Source: UBA3774 sp045600025
GTDB taxonomy: Bacteria > Bacillota > Clostridia > Lachnospirales > Lachnospiraceae
Direction: 5' to 3'
Length of the DNA: 49,457 nt
Assembly: GCA_045600025.1 (NCBI GenBank)
Contig: JAZRXC010000012.1
Location: 1-49,457 of the forward strand
In this document: piece after piece, positions 24,168 through 31,940 of the stretch
Numbering within the stretch: position 1 is the stretch's first letter
Layout of the letters: the number at the start of each line of letters is the position of its first letter
Notes under the pieces: generated by a model
Told to the model about the DNA's origin: nothing
Database searches by the model: none
Seen by the model: only the letters and a program-made list of their open reading frames with translations
Made by a program: the position numbers and the translations under genes

Positions 24168-25922
24168 TTAAATCTCTGCTGTTGCGTATGCCAACCACTT
24201 TGCTTCATCAGCATTAAGCTCCGGAGCAAGCTTTTCATAAACCTTTTTATGGTATTCATTCAGAAACTCACGTTCTTCAACCGTAAGAAGTTCAGGCAGA
24301 ATCGCCTCTCTGTCAATAGGGCAGAGGGTCAATGTCTCAAATGCAAGCATCTCGCCCTTTCTTACGCAGAGGATATCATTCTCTGTTCGGATTCCATGAC
24401 TGCCTTCAATGTATATGCCGGGTTCATCCGAAGTAAGCATGCCTTCCTGCATGGGAACTGCGCCGGGACGCAGGGCAAATGATATGTTCTGCGGTCCTTC
24501 ATGAACGCTGAGCAGATATCCGATGCCGTGGCCGGTTCCATGCTTATAGGTAATTCCGTATTTCCACATAGGGCCATGAGCGAGCACATCCAGCTGAGCG
24601 CCGAATATGCCGTCAGTAAATGAAGCCATTGCAAGGTCAAGAGTGCCTTTAAGAACAAGCGTGAAGTGAAGCTTCATCTCTTCGGTAATCTCGCCAAGCA
24701 CAACTGTTCTTGTGATGTCCGTGGTACCGGTCAGATAATGTCCGCCGGAATCCACAAGGAAAAGTCCCTTAGGCTCTAATGTGGCATCTGTCTCAGGAGT
24801 TGCGCTGTAGTGCACTATCGCGCCATGAGGTCCGTAGCCGGCAATTGTCTCAAAGCTTGTGTCAAGAGCACCTGTCTCTTTACGCAGACCGTCAAGCTTC
24901 TCGGTTGCCGAAATCTCCGTCATCGGAATCTTGCCGATATTTGTCTTAACCCAGTACAAAAATCTTACCATCGCTGCGCCGTCAGTTACATTTGCCCTGC
25001 GAAGGTTCTCTATTTCGGTACTGTTCTTTATTGCCTTCATAAGATCAGAAGGATTAGGGGCATCAACCAGAGAGTCTTTATCAAGTTTCGCATAAAGTGC
25101 GTAGCTCAAGGCCATCTTGCAAGCAAGAACCTTGCTGCCGCAGGTCAGTCCCTGAAGTTCCTCATAAAATGCATCATAAGGTCTGGTTTCAACTCCGATT
25201 TTCTCCAGATATTCACAGACAGAAGGCGACAGTGCCTCATCGAAGATGTAGAGCAAGGTTTTATCGGCTGTAAGAATCAAATATGCGTAGAACACCGGTG
25301 TGTGATCAACATCATTTCCGCGCAGGTTAAGTGTCCATGCGATATCAACAAGGGTAGAAAGAACATGTACTTCCGTTCCTTTTTTCTTCATTTCCTCGCG
25401 TATAGCCGCAATCTTATCGGAAGCTGAGCGTCCGGCATATTTTTCATCCAGGATAAATACAGGCTTTGAGGAAAGCGCCGGACGATCGGTCCAGACTTCA
25501 TCCGTTATCTCAGAATGCTCAATACGACCGTTCTTTTTCTTGGCAACCTTTTCCAGCTCATGGCCGAAGGGATAATTGAATGTGCGCAGATCTCCTGATA
25601 TAACGCATCCGTCACCGAGCTTATTTTCAAGATATTCAAATATCGTGGGAACATCTTTTTCGTGCTCGCGCATAAGTGTGATGTCACTACCTGCAAGCTG
25701 ATCCGCAGCCTGCAGAAAATATCTGCTGTCAGTCCAAAGCGCCGCCTCATCCGCAAGGATTACGAGAGTTCCGGCAGAGCCGGTGAACCCGCTGAAATGT
25801 TCACGCGCAGTGAAATGATCGTTTACATATTCCGATCCATGATAATCTTCAGACGTTATGACGTAGGCATCAAGGCCCTGCGCCTTCATAAGTTTTTGTA
25901 ACTCGCTAACCTCTTTTTTCAT
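24168..25922 (-). CDS. Xaa-Pro aminopeptidase (M24B, creatinase-type)
   Basis: A 584-residue three-domain aminopeptidase P that removes the N-terminal residue before proline. There are two creatinase-N-like domains (about 1-125 and 140-290; YVITSEDYHGSEYVNDH, WTLNLRGNDVDHTPVF). The catalytic pita-bread domain (about 310-540) has all metal ligands: FLVDSGGHYLTGTTDITR, KHGTGHGIG, SDEPGIYI and GIRTENDIL. No signal peptide, so it is cytoplasmic. AGGAGG precedes the ATG. It lies 24 bases after the MATE gene and 3 bases before recJ. Confidence 0.95.
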   Translation of the reverse strand: MKKEVSELQKLMKAQGLDAYVITSEDYHGSEYVNDHFTAREHFSGFTGSAGTLVILADEAALWTDSRYFLQAADQLAGSDITLMREHEKDVPTIFEYLENKLGDGCVISGDLRTFNYPFGHELEKVAKKKNGRIEHSEITDEVWTDRPALSSKPVFILDEKYAGRSASDKIAAIREEMKKKGTEVHVLSTLVDIAWTLNLRGNDVDHTPVFYAYLILTADKTLLYIFDEALSPSVCEYLEKIGVETRPYDAFYEELQGLTCGSKVLACKMALSYALYAKLDKDSLVDAPNPSDLMKAIKNSTEIENLRRANVTDGAAMVRFLYWVKTNIGKIPMTEISATEKLDGLRKETGALDTSFETIAGYGPHGAIVHYSATPETDATLEPKGLFLVDSGGHYLTGTTDITRTVVLGEITEEMKLHFTLVLKGTLDLAMASFTDGIFGAQLDVLAHGPMWKYGITYKHGTGHGIGYLLSVHEGPQNISFALRPGAVPMQEGMLTSDEPGIYIEGSHGIRTENDILCVRKGEMLAFETLTLCPIDREAILPELLTVEEREFLNEYHKKVYEKLAPELNADEAKWLAYATAEI

Positions 25923-25946
25923 AAAGGCCTCCTATATTCAGGGAGA

Positions 25947-27656
25947 TTATCTCTCCCATACAAAACTGTTTCTGTTAAATGATATCGAAGTTGTGTAAGC
26001 GGAATCTTCAAGGTCATCTATCATACGCGCAAGCACATAGTGGCCGAGCGATTTCGTCTTTTCATCAGCCTTGGTTATATCAAATACCTTGCCGTTATCA
26101 CGCACTATAAGTCTTACATACTTGTCATCAATAATAACTGAGCAATCTGCAAGAATTATTTTCTTGTCAGGGTTCTCGACCTTAACTATCTCAAATGCTT
26201 CCTCAAGCATCAGCTGGATTTTATTAATGAGGCTGGCTGAAAGTCCGAAGCCGGATAGCTCATCACCGAGGACTTTTTGAAGCTCGTGAATCTCCTCATC
26301 ATTTACGGCAAATTCATGCATAAATACCGTATTGTCCTGATCTTCAAGCGCATGCGGAACTTTGTCGCGTCCGTATTTTATCCATATGACGGCAACCGAT
26401 ATTATCAGTCCGACTACAGATACAAGCATGAGCCCCCATACCATACCAATAAATCCCCAGAGGATTCCGAAGACCATTCCGAGCACAAGCGGTAATGCCA
26501 GCATATAAATTAGTGAAATTACATTTGCAAAAATCGGCTTGCCGATAAGAGGCAGATAGGTTGACCATACATACCCGAAGCCGACAAGCAACAGATAGAA
26601 TGAAAGAACTCTTGCGGAATCAGCGCTGATCTCGCGCAGCTCCGGAGTTGTTAAACCATATACATCCGGGAATACTCCTGATAAACCTAAGAATATTATC
26701 GTCATGATAATACCTATAATGATTGTTCGTTTAGCCGATATTTTCAGCGCCACCTTGATGGCAGTATTATTCTTTTCTCCGAAGCCGACACCGACAAACG
26801 AGCATGAAGCATCTGCTCCGCATTTTGCAATCGCGGCCATGTTCAATATAAGATTCACGATGGTGTAAGCTGACAGATACAGCGCTCCGTATTGTACAAT
26901 AATAAATTTGTTAAACACTACGTCTACGATACCCGTATACAGCAATGCAAGGGCACCGCTTGAGCCGAATACTACAGACTCTTTTATATATTTGAAATCC
27001 ATACATAGTTCGAAATGTATTGAATTGCGTTTTGTGAAAAAATGCGAAATAACAACCGCATATGAAATGGCAAGCGAAAGTGCCGTGCCGAGACCAAGTC
27101 CGAATACTCCGATTCTCTGAACCAGGAAAATTGAGAAAACCGGGTTCAAAGTAGCGCTGATAGCATCAGATATAAGGACAATTCCGGCATTACCATCCAT
27201 GCAGGCAAGTGAATAAATCAGATATCCGGGAGGCGCAACGATAGCGATAATATAGAAGCTGTTATAATACTCTCTCGCAAGGGCTTCTATCTCGGGTGTT
27301 GCGTTAAAAAATGAAAAATACGTATCTTTAAATAAAAACAGAAACAGTGCGAAAAGCGCGGCATAAAGCAGGCTGAATAAAAGCGCTGTGCCGCTCAGCC
27401 TGTTAGCTTTTTTAAAGTCAAAGGCTCCCGCATAATAGGAATATCTGGTTGATGCACCCGCTCCGAGCAACATGGAAAAAAAGTTCACAAAACTAAGCAG
27501 CGGCGCAACGAGCTCCGTTGCCGCTACTGCCTCTTCGGATATAAACTGTCCGGCAAATATCGAGTCGGTCAGTGTACCGAGCATACTGATTATCCAGGCA
27601 AGCAAAAATGCCCAAAACACACTGTTGTACTTCTTTTTCATGAAACCCTTTGTCAT
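25947..27656 (-). CDS. MATE-family transporter with RsbW-like HATPase tail
   Basis: 569 residues. Residues 1-430 form a 12-helix MATE/MOP-type exporter (TDSIFAGQFISEEAVAA at the start). Unusually, residues 444-569 are a soluble domain like the anti-sigma kinases RsbW/SpoIIAB (HATPase_c_2). The N-box position reads LEEAFEIV (Glu485; the usual Asn four residues on is Glu489), the G1 box is RDNGKVFD (Asp520, Gly522) and the G2-like SLGHYVLARMID lies at 536-547. The domain may sense nucleotide or bind a STAS protein; the substrate is unknown. Its ATG overlaps the YjjG-type stop by 4 bases (ATGA), so it is in an operon with the P-type ATPase. Confidence 0.9.
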   Translation of the reverse strand: MTKGFMKKKYNSVFWAFLLAWIISMLGTLTDSIFAGQFISEEAVAATELVAPLLSFVNFFSMLLGAGASTRYSYYAGAFDFKKANRLSGTALLFSLLYAALFALFLFLFKDTYFSFFNATPEIEALAREYYNSFYIIAIVAPPGYLIYSLACMDGNAGIVLISDAISATLNPVFSIFLVQRIGVFGLGLGTALSLAISYAVVISHFFTKRNSIHFELCMDFKYIKESVVFGSSGALALLYTGIVDVVFNKFIIVQYGALYLSAYTIVNLILNMAAIAKCGADASCSFVGVGFGEKNNTAIKVALKISAKRTIIIGIIMTIIFLGLSGVFPDVYGLTTPELREISADSARVLSFYLLLVGFGYVWSTYLPLIGKPIFANVISLIYMLALPLVLGMVFGILWGFIGMVWGLMLVSVVGLIISVAVIWIKYGRDKVPHALEDQDNTVFMHEFAVNDEEIHELQKVLGDELSGFGLSASLINKIQLMLEEAFEIVKVENPDKKIILADCSVIIDDKYVRLIVRDNGKVFDITKADEKTKSLGHYVLARMIDDLEDSAYTTSISFNRNSFVWER

Positions 27657-28372
27657 AATCTGTTCTCTCTTTCTAACACACTTCTTACTTCCTGCAGATT
27701 ACGAATAATATAATCCGTCTTGCGGTCTTCAGGAAGCGGTCTGTCTTCGGGATTGTACCAGCAGGTCACTATCCCGGCATCCGTTCCGCCTTCTATATCG
27801 CTTGTAAGTGAATCTCCGATTATTATAACATCTCTTAAGGCAAATTGCCCGATATCTTTACGAATTTGCTCAAAGGCTTTTTCAAAAAACTGCGGGTTTG
27901 GCTTCTCAAAGCCGATGTTATCGGAGATAAAGCATCTGTCGAAAACCTTATCAAGCCCCGATGCTGCAAGCTTTTTTTCCTGCGCAACTTTTGTGCCGTT
28001 TGTTGCGGCGCATACGTAATAATCTTTTTTAAGGGAGCAAATTAAATCATATGCGTTATCGTTAAAGCAAATCGTATCTCCAAGATCGATCTGGTATGTT
28101 TCGTTAAACCGCTCTGCCAGGCTCACGTCTATGCCGTACTTGGCAAAAAAATCCCGGTAGCGAGCAACTAAAATCTCAGCTTTGGTCATCTCACGCCGCT
28201 CGAGCTTTTTCCAATACTCCTTGTTAATTGCGGAATAGTCGGCAAGCATCGCATCAGTACACTCTCCGAGATCATACCTTGCAAATCCGGTGCGCACTGC
28301 TACGCGCTCAGCCGCCAAGAAGTTGAGTACAGTTCCGTCTATATCAAACATCAGAACTTTAGTGTTATTCAT
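27653..28372 (-). CDS. YjjG-type HAD nucleotidase
   Basis: A 239-residue HAD hydrolase of the YjjG (noncanonical pyrimidine nucleotidase) subfamily, which dephosphorylates odd nucleoside monophosphates. Motif I is MFDIDGTVLNF (nucleophile Asp9), motif II VCAATNGTK, motif III lysine near GFEKPNPQFFEKAF, and motif IV IIGDSLTSDIEGGTDAG. The long cap insert (about 15-95) is as in YjjG. The start has AAGGAAG at 7 bases and overlaps the P-type ATPase end by 8 bases; its own end overlaps the MATE gene. Substrate assignment within the family is by similarity only. Confidence 0.9.
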   Translation of the reverse strand: MNNTKVLMFDIDGTVLNFLAAERVAVRTGFARYDLGECTDAMLADYSAINKEYWKKLERREMTKAEILVARYRDFFAKYGIDVSLAERFNETYQIDLGDTICFNDNAYDLICSLKKDYYVCAATNGTKVAQEKKLAASGLDKVFDRCFISDNIGFEKPNPQFFEKAFEQIRKDIGQFALRDVIIIGDSLTSDIEGGTDAGIVTCWYNPEDRPLPEDRKTDYIIRNLQEVRSVLERENRL

Positions 28373-30698
28373 TCATATACTTCCTTAAAGTTTTATTGCA
28401 AATGTATGTAAGGGCTGCAAATAAAATTGTAGCAATACAAATGCTGATCAGCAATACCAAAACCGATTCTCCGGTCAGCACCGTCATCTCGAAAAACTTA
28501 TGGAAAACAGTGACAGCTATGGCAAATGCGCCGGCTGAAGTGGCAAATAATGCTATCCTGAGCGGAGTGAGCGGCAGACAAAGTTTGAAAAGGAACAACA
28601 GTCCGACATACCCCAACATAATAGTCACAAAAGTGGATGTAGCTTCGGCTCCCGCAAATCGCACAGCGGCCGTTGAAAGTAACAGCGTAATCAGTACGTC
28701 CGTCAAGGCTCCGGGAAGTGCCGTAAGCAGTACCTTACGAAGGAATTGTCCTCGTACTCGTTCGTTGTTTTTTTGCAGCGCAAGTACGAAAGAAGGAAAA
28801 CCTATGGTCAGCGTGCTGATAAGAGTAAATTGTATCGGATCGAGCGGATACCCGACTCTCAGGAATATAAATATCAATGCCGTGAGCGCCGCAAATATCG
28901 TTTTTACCAGGAATAATGAGGCTGACCGCTGTAAATTATTGATAGAGCGCCGGCCTTCGGCAACAATCTCGGGCAGCACTGCGAAGTCGGAGGTCAGCAG
29001 CACTATGCGGCTGACATGACGGGCGGCGTCGGAACCGGATTGCATGGCGATACCGCAGTCGCTCTGGCGCAGCGCAATTACGTCATTGACGCCGTCGCCC
29101 GTCATGGCCACGCAGTGGCCCTCCGACTGCAGTGCCTTAATAATCTCAGCCTTCTGCGTAGGACTTACTCGTCCGAATACTTTATATGTATGTGATACCT
29201 CAGCTATATCACAATCTTCTACCTGTGACATGTCTATATATCTTTCGGCACCTGATAAACCGGCTTTATCTGCTATGTGTGATACCGTAACAGGATCATC
29301 GCCGGATATTACTTTAATATCTACTCCTTCCGAAGCAAAGTATTTCAAGGTATCGGCAGCGCTTTCTCTTACAACATCACTTATCAATAAGAATCCCAAT
29401 AACTGTTTTTTGCCGCCGGCAGGTGTTTTTACTACCGTTATAACGCGATATCCTTCTGCTGCAAGCTCTTTTGCCTTAGCAGCCTCAGGCATATCAGCCC
29501 AGTCGGCACCGAATATATGCTCTCCGGAGCCCATGGTGTAAGTACCTTCGCCTGTCGTTACCGAGCTCCATTTGCGAATTGAAGAAAAAGGAGTTTTATC
29601 GCAAACTTTGGCTTGAGGCTCCGCATATTCCGATCTTATGGCATCTGCCGTCGGGTTCTTATCTCCGGTTCCGTAAGCAACTATTGCCGCTGCCGCGCTC
29701 ACTTCTTTCTCGCCTGCCGAACATGATATTACTCTCTCAACGCGCATCCTTCCTTCGGTGAGCGTTCCGGTCTTGTCAAGGCACAAAGTGTCAACGCGCG
29801 CAAGCATCTCTATTGAATACAGTTCCTGAACCAGCGCATTTTTGCGGGCAAGTCGTATAGTTCCTACAGCGAGGACTACACTTGTAAGCAAAACCAATCC
29901 TTCCGGAATCATTCCGACAAGCGCGGCAACCGTTGATATCGTTGCTTCTTCTAGCTTTAAATCAAGTGCAAAAAATTGACGGCAAAACAGGGCTATACCT
30001 ATCGGCAGCATAACTATTGCCATTACCCGAATTATTGAATTGATGCTTTTTGATATCTCCGATTTCGGCTTGCTGTACCCGCCGGCATCCGCGGCAAGCT
30101 TTGATGCGTAATTGTCTGCCCCTACATGAATTACTCTTGCATATACGTCGCCTGATACTATAAAACTTCCTGAACTTAAGTTGTCGCCCAAACTTCTCGT
30201 CACCGGATCTGCCTCACCTGTAAGCAGTGATTCGTCAGCTTCGCATTCACCGCTTACTATTTCGCAGTCACATATTACCTGGCTCCCAAGTGTAAGATGG
30301 AGAATGTCATCTAATACGACCTCTCCTTTTGGGATATTCTGCTCGGCCCCGTCTCGCAGAACATTTGCCCCGGAATCTGCCAAAAATGCAAGTTTATCTA
30401 CCTGCTTTTTTGCGCGAAGCTCCTGGAATATTCCTATGGCTGCGTTGCTTATTACAACGCCCATGAACAGCGCGTTCTTTAGTGAGCCGGCGAGTAATAC
30501 AAGAATTGCCAATAAGACATTAAGTGCGTGAAAAGGCGTGAGCAGATTTGATTTTATTATCTCAGATACGGTTTTTGTGCAAGTGACGGCATCACTATTA
30601 ATGAGGCCTTTTTCTTCACGTTCTTTTACTTCAAGCAAAGAAAGACCCCGAAGGGTCTTTCCTTTTTCGGTATTCGGATTGGCTATCTTATCAGTCAA
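28365..30698 (-). CDS. P-type cation ATPase, CtpE/calcium-like
   Basis: About 777 residues. Actuator loop DESLLTGEADPV (161-172 in the longer frame), phosphorylation site DKTGTLTEG (Asp314), M4 motif GMIPEGLVLL (269-278), and hinge TGDGVNDVIALR. The M4 PEGL and compact N-domain resemble CtpE-type calcium pumps rather than heavy-metal ATPases; the ion is inferred. There are about ten membrane helices. The frame opens at ATG 30716, but AGGAG lies 7 bases before TTG at 30696-30698 (TDKIANPN), so I prefer this TTG start. A 9-bp UUCG hairpin lies within the first codons (30640-30661). It is 37 bases downstream of the foldase-like lipoprotein gene. Confidence 0.9.
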   Translation of the reverse strand: MTDKIANPNTEKGKTLRGLSLLEVKEREEKGLINSDAVTCTKTVSEIIKSNLLTPFHALNVLLAILVLLAGSLKNALFMGVVISNAAIGIFQELRAKKQVDKLAFLADSGANVLRDGAEQNIPKGEVVLDDILHLTLGSQVICDCEIVSGECEADESLLTGEADPVTRSLGDNLSSGSFIVSGDVYARVIHVGADNYASKLAADAGGYSKPKSEISKSINSIIRVMAIVMLPIGIALFCRQFFALDLKLEEATISTVAALVGMIPEGLVLLTSVVLAVGTIRLARKNALVQELYSIEMLARVDTLCLDKTGTLTEGRMRVERVISCSAGEKEVSAAAAIVAYGTGDKNPTADAIRSEYAEPQAKVCDKTPFSSIRKWSSVTTGEGTYTMGSGEHIFGADWADMPEAAKAKELAAEGYRVITVVKTPAGGKKQLLGFLLISDVVRESAADTLKYFASEGVDIKVISGDDPVTVSHIADKAGLSGAERYIDMSQVEDCDIAEVSHTYKVFGRVSPTQKAEIIKALQSEGHCVAMTGDGVNDVIALRQSDCGIAMQSGSDAARHVSRIVLLTSDFAVLPEIVAEGRRSINNLQRSASLFLVKTIFAALTALIFIFLRVGYPLDPIQFTLISTLTIGFPSFVLALQKNNERVRGQFLRKVLLTALPGALTDVLITLLLSTAAVRFAGAEATSTFVTIMLGYVGLLFLFKLCLPLTPLRIALFATSAGAFAIAVTVFHKFFEMTVLTGESVLVLLISICIATILFAALTYICNKTLRKYMNE
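30640..30661. terminator. Terminator-like UUCG hairpin inside the P-type ATPase start
   Basis: GAAAGACCC (30640-30648) and GGGTCTTTC (30653-30661) form a perfect 9-bp stem. On the minus strand the loop is the very stable cUUCGg; on the plus strand the stem is followed by CCTTTTTC. It sits about 37-58 bases into the coding region. No plus-strand gene ends here, so attenuation of the ATPase operon is the more natural reading. Confidence 0.6.
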
Positions 30699-30735
30699 TT
30701 CGCATCTCCTATACATCTGCGTTAAAACTACTTAA

Positions 30736-31803
30736 TCAGCCTTCGCCCTCTTCAGTTTTTGGCTCTACGTATATCTTCTCGCCGCTTCCTACTTTGAGGT
30801 TCTCATAATCTGAGGTTACTTTAAAATCGGGAGCTGCATCCTGAAGCGGTACATATATTGCGTTGAAAGCAAGGTCCTTCTGCTCCTGCTCAAGCTCTGC
30901 GCGCTTTTCTTCGGAAGCATCCTCAACATAAGGATTGGAGCAAATCATTACATTAAGTTCCTGTGTTGCGCTGTTGGTGAACTGCATTGCCTTGTCTGCG
31001 CTGCTAAGGAGCTGGCGGGCATTCTTAGTAAAATCAGTATCGTTATCAGCCTCTTTCTTTGCATAAGTTGCAGATGTAGGCTTTAATTCATATTCGGTAG
31101 CAACTGTCTCGAAATCTTCGCCGGCATTTACTCTGTCGGTGATAGCTTTGGCTACCTGTACTCCGAGAAGAATCTGTTCCTCTCCGTTTTCATCGGTTAC
31201 ATTAACGGTTGCATCAGTTGCGATATTGATATATGTAACTTCGAACATTGCATAGTCTTCTTCATTTACAGTTACCTGCACACCATCAATGATTTTCTGA
31301 TGAACGGCATTTGCAAGAGCATTGAGCTTAAACCACTCTGTAAGCTGTTCTTCTGTTACAGGCGCATATTCGAAGAATGACGGATCATTCTCAGCAAATA
31401 TCTCATGAGCTGCCTCTTTGCAGCGCTCTTCATCTATATCAGCCATGCTAAGACCGTACTGAGCAGCTGCGTCGCACAGAACTCTTGTCTGATGAAGCTG
31501 CTGCATGGTGGACTCCTTTATAGAGTCGCCCATAGTCTTGCCGTTCTCATCAAAAGGGATCTCCCAGATGTCCGTATAGCCCATAAGCTGGGTATATACA
31601 TCCCAGTACATAGACTCATAAGTCCACTGAGTATAACGAAGGTAAAAGTTCGCTTCGTCTAAATATATTTTCTCATCGCCATATGTTGCCGCTACAATCT
31701 TGGATAAATCCTTTGTGGGCTTTATTGAATCGCCACAGCCGGTGATGCCGATAAGCATCATAACTGCTATTACAGCGGCGATAACTCTAAGAGATTTTTT
31801 CAT
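30736..31803 (-). CDS. Foldase-like lipoprotein (SurA/PrsA-type)
   Basis: A 355-residue lipoprotein with signal peptide and lipobox GITGC (Cys23). The N-terminal helical region (about 40-180; YLDEANFYLRYTQW, MQQLHQTRVLCDAAAQYGLS) resembles the SurA/PrsA chaperone domain. The following segment (about 195-320) aligns only loosely with a parvulin domain (AKAITDRVNAGEDFETVATEY) and lacks a convincing PPIase active site. It probably helps exported proteins fold. An AGGAGG site and a good promoter precede it. The P-type ATPase gene follows after 37 bases. Confidence 0.78.
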   Translation of the reverse strand: MKKSLRVIAAVIAVMMLIGITGCGDSIKPTKDLSKIVAATYGDEKIYLDEANFYLRYTQWTYESMYWDVYTQLMGYTDIWEIPFDENGKTMGDSIKESTMQQLHQTRVLCDAAAQYGLSMADIDEERCKEAAHEIFAENDPSFFEYAPVTEEQLTEWFKLNALANAVHQKIIDGVQVTVNEEDYAMFEVTYINIATDATVNVTDENGEEQILLGVQVAKAITDRVNAGEDFETVATEYELKPTSATYAKKEADNDTDFTKNARQLLSSADKAMQFTNSATQELNVMICSNPYVEDASEEKRAELEQEQKDLAFNAIYVPLQDAAPDFKVTSDYENLKVGSGEKIYVEPKTEEGEG

Positions 31804-31840
31804 ATGTATTGCCTCCTAATGCCATAAAATGACAAATAGT

Positions 31841-31869
31841 ATTGTAATGCAAATATCAGTATCTATCAA
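31841..31869 (-). promoter_or_regulatory. Promoter of the foldase-P-type ATPase run
   Basis: Minus strand: -35 TTGATA (31864-31869), 17-base spacer, -10 TACAAT (31841-31846), then a leader of about 30 bases with AGGAGG before the ATG at 31803. This may drive the long run down to 21634. Confidence 0.7.
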
Positions 31870-31902
31870 GTGAAATATTGATGATCAGGCTGTAGAAACA
31901 AA

Positions 31903-31926
31903 ACAGCCGCCTTGTGCGGCGGCTGT
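31903..31926 (-). terminator. Intrinsic terminator after the DUF4914 gene
   Basis: ACAGCCGCC and GGCGGCTGT form a 9-bp GC-rich stem with a 6-base loop, followed on the minus strand by TTTTGTTTCTAC. It closes the long 41631-31941 run. Confidence 0.9.
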
Positions 31927-31940
31927 CCGGTAAAAGCAAT

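Noticed and set aside
24810..25427. 205-residue plus-strand open frame inside the Xaa-Pro aminopeptidase gene
   Set aside because: It lies wholly opposite a conserved enzyme with intact motifs, has no ribosome binding site and shows no protein-like pattern.
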